Position numbers and translations under genes: made by a program. The notes below the pieces were generated by a model that was not told the DNA's origin, did not search any database, and saw only the letters and a program-made list of their open reading frames with translations. Positions 43,021 through 55,851 of a stretch of DNA of 64,000 bases are shown here, in pieces. Where the stretch lies: the NCBI RefSeq assembly GCF_010389155.1, contig NC_057764.1:43098275-43162274 (forward strand), in the 5' to 3' direction. The stretch is from Erigeron canadensis (lineage: Eukaryota > Streptophyta > Magnoliopsida > Asterales > Asteraceae). How positions within the stretch are numbered: the first letter of the stretch is position 1; the number at the start of each line of letters is the position of its first letter.

Positions 43021-44110
43021 GATAAGGGGAGGGAGGTGCATATGGGTATTTTGTAATGGCTGGTTTTGATGACTATTCGTTTGCTAAAACTTGCTTTTGC
43101 GCTGTGTATGGGAGTTTTTGAACCTGCTGAAATGCTTTTTCCCAAGATTAAAAATGAAAAGTTTGGTGACCTGGAATGGTTTCATTTCCTCGTATACTTG
43201 TATGCTCAAGTTGGTCTATGTGACACGAGGCTGCTTTTTTTTTGTTGAAGTCGGAGAAAGATTTTAAGCCTAATGTGATAAGTTAGAGTATGTTATTAGT
43301 GGATTTGCTTCGACGGGTAGATCAAATGAATCTTTGAATTAGCTCTTTAGGAATATGTTGCTTGCAAAATTAAAGTGAGCCCAAATGCTGTAACAATATC
43401 AAGTCTCTTATCAGTTTGCACGGTTATATTTGCTAAGGAAGTTATATCATTACTGATGATAATCTTTTGGTTTGATAAATATATGTATGCTAAATGTGGT
43501 AACATTATATAATATTCAAAGGATACGGGATGCATGAACATATATGGTGCAGTGCCTTAAAAATCTCTGGACAAATGATCAGCAACTACTGGATTTTCAA
43601 ATTTTGGGTAATCTCTTTGAAGAATGATTTCAAATCTCTGGTGAAACATGCTTATATGCATATCTCTTCACATTATCTACTATTTTCAATTTTCTATTCG
43701 GTACACCATACAATACCGAAATCGATACCGAATACGGAATACCACCTATACGGTATCTTGGTACTGGTAAGGTTTCCGGTTTTTCGTTAACTTCGTTCAT
43801 CCCTAACAAAGATATAGATTAGGATGAGCGGACGGTGTCTAAGATACTTGGTGGTAGTTCGGCAACTTATGTTACTGTCAAATGTACATGCTCAAAGTGG
43901 TCAGTCTGCAAAAGTCAGGGTGTCGGGTAGTGTATGGGTTATAACCAAAACTCCGGGTCAGAGCTGGATTGAATTGAATAATAAGGTGCATATGTTCACC
44001 ACATGTGAATTTATGCATGCAGAGTGATATGATGTAAGTTTAGACACTGCTCAAAACATTGTGTATTCAAATGAAGATGAAGGGCTATTGGTTCTGTTCC
44101 CCATCATAAA
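43021..44110 (+). pseudogene. PPR pseudogene copy B
   Basis: Follows the PPR gene from 7038 to its stop region: gataaggggagggaggtgcat; AGFDDYSFAKTC; RSNESL; then, after an insertion (about 43600-43815), TVSKILGGSSAT, NVHAQSGQSAKVRVSGSVW and PGQSWIELNNKVHMFTTCEF. Numerous indels and stops make it non-functional. The start of homology is the same as in copy A, so both derive from one truncation event. Confidence 0.88.
43600..43815. mobile_element. Insertion in PPR pseudogene B
   Basis: The PPR alignment is interrupted here. The inserted part carries taccgaaatcgataccgaatacgg and cggtatcttggtactgg, related in vocabulary to the inner part of the foldback element at 26730-27085. Boundaries are approximate and part of the gap may be deletion. 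Confidence 0.4.
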
Positions 44111-44810
44111 GACACAGAGGTGGCAAACTGGGCGGTTGAGCAGATTGGCCTACGGGTCATGTAATACTATGAATAAAATGATTTATGCATTCGAAATACT
44201 TTGGGCAACTCAAACCCATTTGAGCCATAAGAGATAAAAGATGAACTCGAATAGACCAATTAGTAAGTAAGTAAACAAGTTGATTTCTCCACAAGTAAGC
44301 GTTTGGTCTGCAAAAGATAGATGAAGTACTTATGTCCACAAGAGCTTTAGAGGGTGGATACTGTCCTACTGGGTTCAATTACTCTATTAAGTTGAGGAAA
44401 CAAATACATGTCAAAGAAATTAGCTACTATGTTACAAGGAAACAAACCTTGTAATCTTTCAATCTAATTGTCTTTGCATTCTGTTTAGACATAGCAAAGT
44501 AGCATTTTTTAATTTCATACAATTTTTCATTGTGGTGTTGGCAAAGTGAATATTTTACCCTCACTGAAACAATAATCATACAAACACAATAGTTATATCA
44601 CAAGCAAAAAGATATCAGATTTGGGATTAATGACTATAAATGGTCAGTTATTAACAAAGTGGTCACTCAAAACTTGGTTTATGTTCTCTATGAATTCACA
44701 AGTTGAATTTCATTTCAACTCCGAGCTGAAATCATCACATACAAATCATGCTGTGCTTGTATTGGGTGAGGCTTGACATCAAATTCATCACATGTAAATA
44801 ATAGGCTAGC
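44111..44810. repeat. Duplicated PPR 3' flank
   Basis: Aligns with 8265-9180 minus the Helitron at 8384-8629. Landmarks: catcataaagacacagaggtggc, ccaattagtaagtaagtaaa, gtcctactgggttcaatta. Confidence 0.75.
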
Positions 44811-46390
44811 TAGTAAATGTTCTTGTTATTGAGGGCCTGAGGGGTACGCCAACGGTTTCAACTCACAACAAATGATACAAAATCAACTGAACCTGACCCA
44901 TCTTAACACATTTTAAAGTGGATGGAGCGGTCCCTTTTTGAGTTTTTGGCATAAAACATCCGCCATGTTGGGTTTTGGTGCGGATGCCGCACCACCCTTG
45001 ACATGGTGGTCAGTGTTGTAGCAAGGGAGCTGAAGTGACCTATATTTCATTGCTTTGGGGAAGATAGTTGAAACGTCACGAAAACAAAGGTAGAAAACCA
45101 TCTCCAATTGAAAAGGTATATTGAATGCCTTAATTGAAAAGAGACTCAACGATTTTTAAATCTCCAAAAGTCCAAAGCAATGTTATGGTGTAATGAATAA
45201 ATGAAGTAATTGGTCATTAGGTTAATTCTAAGAATCCGACTGCATCTAAGTTCAATCAAATCGTTTACTACATATGATAAACTCAAGTCTTATTATATAA
45301 GTGGTTAGTACATGTACACCGTCGTGATAGAAGTAAGGCTACCGTCAAGATATTGCGACCAAAACCCGTAAAGGAAGTCCTTAGTCCGAGATCAATTTAA
45401 TTGATTGTAGTTTTTCTTTATCAACAGAACGTTTATTATGTTTTCTTTTTAAATGTCCTGTGGTTTTTTGAGTGAAATAGTTAATTATACTGATGAGATT
45501 TTTATTATATAAAACTTTTTATAACTTCTCTTGTAAAAGTAAATTCTAAAAAAACGAAAATTAGGAATACAAACCACTTTAAAAACATAAATATAATTGG
45601 TATAATAGCAACGTGTAGGACATGACATTGAGAATAAAGACGTTTTTAAGATATTAGTTTAACAAAATTTTAAACATATGCTAACACGGTACTCGCGCAA
45701 TACAGTTATGGTGACGACAACGATGGTCTGGTGGTAATTGCGTTTTGGGCGTAGTTGGGGCAATTATCTGCTTATTGTATTTACATAACGCAAATAATCA
45801 TAAAGGGGTTGGGTATTCTAAAACAAGTATTAAAGTAAACAAATAGAACAACATTTTGATCCTTTAATCATGATTAAATTGTTGTACGATGATTTTCATG
45901 ATGCACAGTGATTTTCAATAAAGAGAAACATATTGTTTAATTTGTTTTATTTTACGTAAAACCTAATCATAAAAATTATTGACGATAAAAATGGATATTT
46001 GCATTTGATTAAAAAAACACACATTTGAAAGATGGAAAAAAAAACACATACTTTATCGGAACCCAAATTTAGAAACCCAAAATTTATTGAAAAAAATGCA
46101 ATCACCTTGAATGAATTGAATTAGCCATAGAGGCTTGTAAACAATTTTCTTTTGACCACAAACTCACCCAATACATCACAAAAACCACCCCTCGGCCCTC
46201 CCTCACTATTTCCACCACCACCACTGCCGCCGCCACCTTTCATTTCACTTACAAAAATTTCACCCAATCGTTTTCTTTAATTAATTACTATGCTAAACTA
46301 AATAAAACACACACCACGTACCAAAACAAAAACATACCCACCTTTCATTTCATCCCTCAACTTCTCCATTTTTATAGGCAAATCATAATA
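44811..46390. other. Intergenic; one Helitron 3' end
   Basis: No gene supported. On the minus strand a Helitron-like 3' end lies at 45681-45760: a GTGACGACAACGATGG tract, ATTGCGCGAGTACC, then GTGTTAG ending at 45681. Its 5' end was not found. 46190-46390 is probably the LBD gene promoter and 5' UTR. Confidence 0.4.
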
Positions 46391-47187
46391 ATGACCCCCC
46401 AAAAATCCAAACCCACAAACCAGGCCTGTGCGGCATGTCGATACCAACGTCGAAAATGCACCCCAGACTGCCTTTTCAGACCTTATTTCCCTCCCAACCA
46501 CCAACAGCAATTCCAAAACGTACACAAATTATTTGGTGTAAGCAACATTACCAAGATTATCAAGAATCTTGATGATGATGATCGCCACAAAGATAACGCA
46601 ATGAAGAGCCTTATTTACCAAGCCGATGCCCGTGCTCAATACCCGGTTGAGGGATGTTGCAAGATCATCCGTCAACTTCATCACCACTATGAAACTGCTT
46701 CTGCTGAGCTTCAATTTGTTTTGAGGGAACTGGCATTATGTCGAACATTTGGTGTGCAGAAATACAACAAGCAGTTTGATAATATTACTAGTAGTTTTTT
46801 TGATAATAATGCGAGTTTTGATTGTGATCTGGTTGATTTTGATGAGGTTGGTTGTGATGATGTTTTGGTGCAAAATGATGTTACCAAATATGAATCAAGG
46901 TTTGAAAAAAAAATGCTTTCTTTTTTATTTTAAGATTTTTTTGTAAATAACAATCAGCCTCCATATATAACATTTCGGTTTTCTTAAATAAAGGTTATGT
47001 TGATATAATTTGTTGTCTGATTTTTATTTTGTTTTTTTGCAGTGAGGAGAATGTATATGATGAAGAAAATGAAAAGGATGTGATGAAAGTGGAAAATGCG
47101 TACTACAATGAAGAAGAAGAAGAAGAGTATGATGATGATGATGATGATGTTAATTTGGATACATTTCAAGATGGTAAAGCAATTTAG
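46391..47187 (+). CDS. LOB-domain (LBD) transcription factor, 217 aa, two exons
   Basis: The exons are 46391-46899 and 47043-47187, joined at S (AG|T), GT-AG. The LOB domain spans residues about 11-110: zinc-finger-like C-x2-C-x6-C-x3-C (CAACRYQRRKCTPDC, C13/C16/C23/C27), a GAS block with HKLFGVSNITKIIKNL, IYQADARAQYPVEGCCKIIR, and a C-terminal heptad (TASAELQFVLRELAL). Closest in my memory to the LBD22/LBD27 group (class I). These are plant-specific nuclear DNA-binding proteins acting in organ boundary or pollen development. The C-terminus is strongly acidic (NEEEEEEYDDDDDDVNLDTF). The last 39 bp including TAG are perfectly duplicated just downstream (47188-47226). The antisense frame 46298-46525 is a shadow. 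Confidence 0.93.
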
Positions 47188-47226
47188 GTTAATTTGGATA
47201 CATTTCAAGATGGTAAAGCAATTTAG
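47149..47226 (+). repeat. Perfect 39-bp tandem duplication over the LBD stop codon
   Basis: Two identical 39-bp units (47149-47187, 47188-47226). The first encodes VNLDTFQDGKAI and the TAG stop; the second is therefore in the 3' UTR. 39 bp is 13 codons, so loss of the first stop would add 13 codons in frame. Confidence 0.95.
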
Positions 47227-48959
47227 GTTTAATGGAGAGTGATCAGTTGATGTTGTTGGTTAATTATTAGTCCTTTTTTTATTAGCATATTATTAATAAT
47301 TATAGATAGATACATCTCTAAGGTAAAAATATGATGGGCTAGAATGCTAGATCTTTTAACATAGTTAGGATCCTGATCACTAATTATTAGAGTACGAATT
47401 TTACATTCTAAATGTATAGTGGCTTATGGAAAAAGAAATGAATTGACAATGATGAGAAATTGCGTGTGCACTTGTGCAGTATGCAATGGGCAAATTAGAG
47501 GGTAAGGATTCTTTCAAGCTTGACTAATTAAATTGTGAGAATCTTAACCTTTGAATTAAAATCAATGGTCAAGATTAAAATTTTAACTTTAAATCTTAAC
47601 ATTTGATTTTCATCCAAAGGTTGAGATTATAATAACTTGACCCCTCAAGTTACTTTCAACTTGAAGGGATCTTCACCCCAAATTAAACTTGTTTCGGAAA
47701 TTTGGGTAATGGGTCATATTGTATTATAACCGTGCCAAACACTTTCGGTTACTATTCCTTATATTGTAATATCATGAACGATGTGTAAATCACGTTGGTC
47801 CTTACATTAGACGGAAAAAACGTTGGGTCATGTACTCATGTTATAGTAAAAAAGTGAGAGTATGATACCATTTTAACTGATTAGCCCTATTGTATAACAT
47901 CCAACTGTACGTATTCTTTAAGGTGGAATATTTGATTATTGTGGAGCAGAAAAGGTTTTAAACTTGAACATGTCATGAGAGATTGAGAGCAGCCTAGGCC
48001 TTTGATTGAAGCTCCCATTGACATAAACTTTAGGGAAGAAGACACTTTTATGGCCAAAGCCTAATGAGGGAGATCGAGCTATGGCACTTTTTCCACTTAT
48101 TTATGCATCTCGTTGTAAATGTAAATGTAAATGCGTGAATGAACTAATACTCGTAAGATAGACATATTTAGTATCCCAATGACGTTAAATCTTTGTATCA
48201 TGGGTTCGTCATCATGATGTTAATGGTTTGTGTTTGTGTGTGCGTCAGCGTGTCTGAATCAGGAATCCCCAATCTCTACTGGTTTTGCCTGACTCGTGAC
48301 TAAACACAAACTGGCCTGGGCGTTAATATATTTATTATAACATCAATATGATCGACATATATGATGTTTATATTATTATTATTATTATCCTCCATAAATA
48401 AGAAAATTTTACAGGTAAGTATCCTTCATTTGTGGCCTTAAACAGTTAAACCAAACCCAATATTATAGAAAATTGGTTTTTGGATTTCGAAAATATATGT
48501 TTGGTAATAAATGGGGTGCGTAGGGTCAAATGGTCAATTGGTTAAAGCTAATTTATGGGTCGGCACTCTGTAGTAGGCTATTAGCTGAATAGCTGGTATT
48601 ACATATTTACATTATATTTAGACTGGGCCAAATCAAGCCACTAACAACAAAGAGATAGAAGTCCAGGACTTCAGGCTTACAGATATTATCCATCAGTCAA
48701 TTGCCAGTGACCCAGTGTAAAAGAAAAATATTCATGTAATTCATATCAACGAATATGTAAATTAGAAATATTATATTGAACTAAAGAAAAGGAAACCATG
48801 CAAGGAAATCCACCATCTGAAGATTTTTCCTCTATGGGTCTTCTAAATTTAATGTTTGATAGTAAAACAAATGGTAATAAAGGTATGGTTAGTTAAGATT
48901 TTAGAAACTATGCTAAAAAAAAAGAGAAAACACAAATTCAACACAAAACACACTAGAAT
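47227..48959. other. Intergenic, nothing recognised
   Basis: LBD 3' UTR and AT-rich sequence. No supported element. Confidence 0.4.
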
Positions 48960-50620
48960 AAAAAATCATTTGTCCATATTTATTTTTCACACTTTTAACG
49001 AAGCGTGAAGAAATTTGTTACTTTAATCACAATTAAATTTGCGTAGAAAAACTTCCCATTTAAAATAGTGAAAAAATTTTAAGAATGATAATTATTTCAC
49101 ACTTATAAATGTATTAATAAAATGTTCATAGTAAAAATTGTAAACAAATGTTAAATATTTTCACACTTCAGTGTGAAACTCAATTTATAACACCAAATTT
49201 CTTTATGCTCCCCCTCGCTAATAAAATCTGGTGTTACAATTTGACTTCTACATTTCTAAGTATGAACAATTAGGTGGCGTTTGGTTCGCGGAATTCCCTG
49301 GAATTAATGGGAATTGAAATCTAAATTTTATCATTTACCATGTTTGGTTAGGACATGGCATGGAATTGGAATTGTAAACTTTCCTTTGAATTCTCTAAAA
49401 CATGAAATTCAAGATTCCTTCAAGATATGGAAGGAATTTTTAACATTCCAATGGAATGGAATGTGTATAAATTACCAAAAAAACATTCAAACAAATAAAT
49501 TGTTATTATTATTATTATTATCATTATTATTATTAATATTATTATTATTAGAATTTCCTAAAATTAAAATAAATTATTATTATTGTTATTTTCATTTATT
49601 ATTATTAATGAAAATATTAAAAATAAGACAAATATATTAAAAAAATATATATAATAATATTATATAAAAATAATAAATAATAATATAAATAAAATAGTAT
49701 TATTATTATTATATTATTTATATTATTCTTATTTTTATATTTATAATAAAATTATATAAAAAAAAAGTGAATAATAATATTATAAAACAATATTATTTAA
49801 AAATAATAACTAATATTAATATATATATAATAATAACAATAATAATATTTTTATATATTTATATTATTTTTATTTTTATATATTTAGTATAAATTATATA
49901 AAAATAATGAATAATAATTATATAAAATAAAATATTTATATTATTAATACTTTTATATATTTATACTATTATTATTTTTATATATTTATAATAATATTTT
50001 ATAAAAAATAATAAATAATAATATAAAAAATATAATAAAAATAATATTACATTTTTTATAATATTATTATTATTTTTTATATATTTATATTATTAATAAT
50101 ATTTTCATTATTATAATAATCATTTTTATATTTCTATTATAACTATTTATTCTTATTTTTATCATTATTTTTCTTTTTATTATTATTATATTAATATTAT
50201 TTATACTATTACCATTTAAATTTATTATTATTACTTATATTTAGTTATTATTAATATTTATATTTGTTTTATTATTAATAAATAGTATTCTTGTCATTTT
50301 TATAAATTAAATTCAGATTCCTTTAGATGAATTCTATTGAATTCTGTCAACCAAATACATGACAGATTTTAAAACTTTCAAATTCCAATTCCTTCAAATT
50401 TCAATTCATTTAACAGATTTCAATTTCTTCAAAAACATTATGTGAACCAAACGTCCCCTTAATATATTTTTACACATTTGAGAGCGTGATTTTTTTTTCC
50501 CACATATATAAGTGTGAAAATATAATTTTTTATAAATTTTCTCACACTTTTAAGTGTGAAGAAGTTAATAAATTTTTTCACATTTATTAAAAGGTAAACG
50601 TGGATAAAAGACATATTTGT
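48960..50620. mobile_element. Repeat with TTCACACTT motifs, hosting a Harbinger MITE
   Basis: Both flanks of the MITE (48985-49190 and 50470-50590) are rich in ttcacactt and aagtgtgaa in both orientations (for example ttcacacttcagtgtgaa at 49161). This suggests one older element was split by the insertion at 49273. Outer limits unclear. Confidence 0.35.
49273..50458 (+). mobile_element. PIF/Harbinger-type MITE with AT-repeat expansion (1186 bp)
   Basis: TIRs GGTGGCGTTTGGTTC and GAACCAAACGTCCCC are flanked by TTA (49270-49272 and 50459-50461), the Harbinger target. About 800 bp of the interior (49495-50290) is almost pure A/T built from TTA/AAT units. Non-coding; the frame at 49314-49640 is low complexity. 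Confidence 0.8.
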
Positions 50621-50679
50621 TGTAATGACAATAAACAGTAATAATAAGTATATACGAAGAAAATTAACACAAATTTTAC

Positions 50680-51060
50680 TTGGTTTGGCTCAATGATTAT
50701 ATATATATATATATATATATTGGTGGGTTATTTAGAATTACAAGCAATTCAAAAAGTACAAAAGTACAAGGCCCTGCTGGATCTTCTTTCTTGTTCTCTG
50801 GCGAGACTATCGCCGCCAGCCACCACCTTCTTCTCCGGCAAACGCCCCGCCTCCTCGTTCTTCTCCGGCGAGACAATCACCACCGCCACCTCCGGCAACA
50901 TTTTCGGCGACTTTTATGGTGAGAATCAGGTTCGTTTTCGGGTGGATACGGTACGGGCGTTGCCCTCATCCGTTCTAAACTGGTTGTCAAGGGACGCATT
51001 TGGGAATCGTATGGATTTGATGGGCGTTTAAAATTGGAGTATTATAAATCCATTTATTAG
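50680..51060 (+). other. GC-richer tract of unknown origin
   Basis: Unlike its surroundings this stretch is C-rich (ctccggcgagacaatcaccaccgcc). It can be read as a short open frame (50693-51031), but I recognise no domain, and the proposed start lies in a TA microsatellite. It could be a captured gene fragment or repeat leader. Confidence 0.25.
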
Positions 51061-51089
51061 AATTGGAAAATTTTATAAATCCATTTATT

Positions 51090-51760
51090 AGACTGAGTGG
51101 TGTGAGGCGTTTGGCTACCCCGTTCCTGGCCAAAACGCGTGTGAAACGCGGTGAACATCGGCCCGGCTGGGTGTTTTGCATGCCAACCAAGCCCAAATCG
51201 AACAGGCAAAATCGTTGACCAAGCAACCCACTTTTTACCTTCCCTAGGTTTTCTATCCGTTTGGAATTAAATTTCCTAGAAAATTTTTTTTTTTTTTTTT
51301 AAATTCACCTTTTACTCTATTTAAACTTCATTTTCACTACACAACTCTTTACACTTTCTTCTCTTCTCTTTTTTTTCTATACTTTCTTATCATTTTTGTT
51401 AAAAAAAAACCCATGTATCCCAACAATTTCAACTATGGATTTCCAAGATCAAACACGTACCCAAGTTCCACCCGATGTTAACGACCCAAACGTCTTAAAT
51501 AGTCCCGGGGTTATAAGGTACATGGCTTAAATGCAACAAATGCCGATGCAACCGATGACGATGCCACCGATGCAATCATTTGGTCAAAGACACATGGCAA
51601 GAGATGCCCCATTGTGTTGGAATGCCTCATACCACCATTTTTGTTAAAATGATCATTTACCTAGTTGGAGCCACATGGCCAAAGACCTCCTCCTCAAAAA
51701 CCCCTCATACCATGATACCATTTGTCTTAGGACCCATTGGTCGTAGAATGGTCCTAGCTG
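51090..51760 (+). pseudogene. Harbinger-associated ORF1-like remnant (tentative)
   Basis: gaggcgtttggctacc at 51103 resembles the start of PIF/Harbinger elements. MYPNNFNYGFPRS (from 51414) and MQQMPMQPMTMPPMQSFGQ (from 51531) resemble the low-complexity N-terminus of the MYB-like accessory protein of plant Harbingers. Stops interrupt it and no transposase is present. Confidence 0.3.
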
Positions 51761-53130
51761 TTTTCCGAGATGAACACCAACCAAGAAAAGAGTATAGACT
51801 TTCTTTAAAGATATATATTAAAACGGTGCCTTATAAATAAATGCGTAGGTTCGGTCACCGTTACGAATCTCCTAGTACGTAACCCACATTCAAATGGTAT
51901 CCCACTTGCATTATTGATAGTGGTTGGTGATGTGTATAGTCTCCCGTAAATTGAAATAGAATGTACATGTGAAGGCGACTCACTACCTTCCTACTGTATT
52001 TATTTTCATCATATATATGTTTTTATTAATATTAATATAGTTTACTACCGTATAGGACCAATAGCCGTGTAAATATTATGAACAGGCTCTCATTCATATT
52101 TCTTTAAAAGCATTATTATGTACATCTATCAAAAGATATATCTTGTACCTAACAAAAATAGATTCTTTGAGTCAATATTGTGATCGAATCCGCACACTTC
52201 ATATAATTAAGTTTAATACTGTAAATTAATTGGCTATTAAATGTATGACTGTTTTTAACGTAGACCCCGTTTTTATTTTTCATCAGCTTGATTACATATC
52301 AACATTTTTAAACTGATAGCTTGGTTAATAACACATCTTCAATTTCTTAATTTTTATTTTACTTTACAAACATATATATCACACTTTGGTCCCACTAAAC
52401 TGAGAAAACAACCGAAGAGCTGATGCCAAGTGCCAACGGCGGTGACCAATTAAGTTACGAGTTCTTCAACCAAGTGTCCGCTACGAATGCTCTAATTATT
52501 CCAACTTTTTGGCAGCATTCTTGTGTCTGAGGTAGATTGAAGAACAAGTTCCTTTGGATCTTTTACTACACATTATCATGAAACTAAATGATTGAAATGA
52601 TTGACCAAAAGGTTGCGCATGAGATGTCATTGTATGATTGTTTGTTAGGATCACATGGGAGCATGCACTCTTCATAATTATCTGCGAAGTTTGACAAGCA
52701 TACCAGGTGTTATTCGAGTACAAAATAAATCAAACAAGTGACTACAGTGCATTTGCTTTTATTAGGAGTGGGTCAAAACTCAAAACCAACCCCGAATACT
52801 ACTAATTAACAAAAGTAAGGAAACCAATTTTTTCTTTATATGATTTCTTTTCTTTTAAAAGAAGACAAGTATTTATAGTTCTACATCCACATACATTTAA
52901 GGGATATTTGTACCATAATTTTTGTTACTTTTACCATAATTATGCATTAAACAGTTGTATAATGTGCATTAATTATGATACATTGTTATAGATTTTTCAA
53001 AAACTGTGATACGAATATCATTATTTCATACTTAAAGTAACTCTATCATGTAATTTTAAGCCTTGATATATTTTGTTATAGGTCATGGAATAAAGACACT
53101 TTGATCTTGGTAAGCCACATTGGTTTATTA
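51761..53130. other. Intergenic, nothing recognised
   Basis: No gene or element that I can support. Confidence 0.35.
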
Positions 53131-53486
53131 GGCCATCTCCAATGGTTACATTAGTTTGCCCAAATAAATTGTTCATCTCAGCAACACCTCAACAAATTGT
53201 TACAGCAAACTGAACCAACATACTGACCTCATTTTGCCTCCAACCAAACAAACTGAAACTCAATTTGTCAATGTCACATCATCATCCATATAAAATTAAA
53301 TAATACACTATTATATATATATATATAAAGACAAAAGTAAAAAAATTAATAATTAAAGTAAATCTTGGCAAATTGAAGCACCAAACAAACTAAAAAGCAA
53401 ACTGGAGCTCCAATGTTAGCAAACTGAAATTTCGAAATGCTTGATCCAAGCAAATTGGCATGATATCTCCAATATTGGAGATGGCC
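53131..53486. mobile_element. Tourist-like MITE (356 bp), TTA TSD
   Basis: GGCCATCTCCAATGG at the left is inverted as CCAATATTGGAGATGGCC at the right, with TTA at 53128-53130 and 53487-53489. Non-coding. Confidence 0.8.
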
Positions 53487-55043
53487 TTAGAGCTTCTCAG
53501 CTTCCTAATTTTTAAAGAGTGTTGTTGCTTTCCAATTTCCGTCCCTTCAAAAATCTAATTGCATGATGTATCTTCATAGTTATTGTTTTGTCCGAATTAC
53601 ATTCTTACCGCATTTTATTATACAAAAATTAAAAAAATAAAATAAAACACCGCTCATATGGACAACGTTATGGAGACAAAACGATAATTATAAAGAAGCC
53701 TATCGCATTTAATTTTTTTAAAGGATGAATACTAATAAGTAAATAAACACGCCTGAACAATCCGTGTAATTTACTATTTTATAATTTGTTCGTTCTAAGG
53801 GGAAATCGATACTGTTTTCTTTCAAACTTTAATCATTGTGAATTTGTGATAGAGTATTATTTTAACTTAAACAATTACTCCGTTTTATGGCTCCATTCGA
53901 TCAGGTAAATAACCAAATGTGTATAATAATATAATATAGTTACCATGTACATATATAATTAATCAGAAGCCAAGCAACCATGTTCAATTGAAAAAAATTA
54001 TTAAGTTTCACCTGCTAATTTGAAAATATATCGATTTTTCTCTTTTTCTGGTATACTTTTTAGTCTAAAAAGTAGAAATAATTTATCAACAAATGAATAT
54101 ATATCATTTTCAAATGATAAACTATGATTAGACTTGCTTATAGTATTTTATTATGAGCAAAGACATGGATCACCATATTAAATTAGAAAATCAGAACTTC
54201 TTCATTGAACTTTGAGTCTCAATTGTTAAGTCTCTAAAATACTTTAATAAAAAAACGTAAAACTGTGGCATTTTTTTAAAACAATTTTTAGTTTCAATTT
54301 TTACATGACTCGATATTTTAATATATTTAATGTTAAAGTAAAGCCGATAACGATCTCAGTAAATGACTAAATCAGAACAAAATGGAATGTATCACATAAC
54401 TAAAGGGATTTGTTATCTTCGTGAGTTCGTGATGTAGAAATCAACAAATGATCTGGTGACAAATGGGACTGGGTAAAATATACAAAAAGGTATCTTCTTG
54501 ATTGCTTGTATTCTAGCTATGAAAGCTATTTTACAGCAAGATAGAAACGAGACAGCGAGACACGGGATATGCACTGGTGTGTAGTGAGTACGCAGAATTG
54601 CTATAATGGATGGGTTGCCAAAACAGAACATGAGGAAAGGGTCAATGGACTGTAGACTATGTGGGAATTAATCGTGGGGAATCTGGTTTCAGCAAGCTGG
54701 TGCGAGGCTCCCATGATGGTTTTTTTGGAAGGCCAATAACCAAAGGATTTACTCGAATAAACTTAATTGGGAAATTATTTGAAGACATAAAATCTTTATC
54801 TTAACCAGGGATCACTTTTAATACCTTAGCGAGAAGAAATTGGAGTGGTTTCAATCTTTGATTGTTTCTTTGATTTCATATTAATCTATCCTACCTTATA
54901 TAAAATCCCTTTCACCTTTTCAAAATGAGAAAATGATTTAGAAAAAAACATCTTCATTCTTGGAAAAACTTATATAGAATTACCCGACTTGTTCCTCATG
55001 GTAAACTAATTTACACATTAAACGTTTTTTTTAATAAAAAGTA
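53487..55043. other. Intergenic, nothing recognised
   Basis: AT-rich. The short frame 54413-54631 has no recognisable signature. Confidence 0.35.
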
Positions 55044-55143
55044 AATGCTAGAACGAATAGCATTTTTGGTCTAAATACAATTCGTTCTAAATGCAAAAAG
55101 TGTGATAACACAGGGACCAAAAATGCAATTCGTTCTAAATGCT
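55044..55143. repeat. 100-bp inverted repeat (hairpin)
   Basis: AATGCTAGAACGAATAGCAT plus TTTGGTC (from 55044) pairs with GACCAAAAATGC plus AATTCGTTCTAAATGC (to 55141). A second small inverted repeat (aaatacaacattta...ttgtattta) follows. It is probably a short MITE; it could give a hairpin transcript. Confidence 0.55.
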
Positions 55144-55851
55144 AAATACAACATTTAGAATTGTATTTAACATTTTATATAAAAACTCACTCACTTAATA
55201 CAATTTAAGCATGTTAAATACAGGTTGTATTTAAGACTCTTTATAAAATATACTTATTATTACATATACATTAATTATTTACACCAGCCTAGTCTATCAT
55301 CATCTATAGTCACCATCATCACCCGATTGTGATTGTCCATCTTAAAGAATATGATCAAGAAAATTTTAAGAAAAAACACTCAAATAAAGTGTTTTGCACT
55401 TGTGTCTATATTTGCTTTAAAAGTATTAAAAAATTTAAAATAAATACTCCGTAATAATTAAATTTAAGGCATTTAACATACACAGCTTTTGACTTTAAAT
55501 AAAAAGAAATACTCTAAAAACAAAGATATACCAAAATCTGTTTAAAACTTTAACATCATCTATTATTTTGAGTAATTTAGATGAGCTTTCATAAATTTAT
55601 AAGGCTAACACGAGTTATTATCGTAATAACAATGAGACGAAAATAAATAACCTGGTATGTTTTCCAAATAATATCCAGGAATTAATATATTCAAACTGGC
55701 AAAAATACAAAATATATCACTAAACATATCATTTATCCCAATTAAAATCAACCAAAAATAAAATTTAAAAAAAAAAAAAAGTCACTATAACAAAAATCAT
55801 TAAAAAAGAAAAAAAATTCATAAAATCAAATAAAAATAATCAACGACAGAT
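55144..55851. other. 3' flank of the NHL gene
   Basis: AT-rich, no feature recognised. Confidence 0.4.

Noticed and set aside
46298..46525. 75-codon minus frame over the LBD start
   Set aside because: Shadow of the LBD coding exon and its 5' UTR.
50693..51031. 112-codon frame with proline/serine-rich part
   Set aside because: Start lies in a TA microsatellite and no domain is recognised; kept only as a tract of unknown origin.
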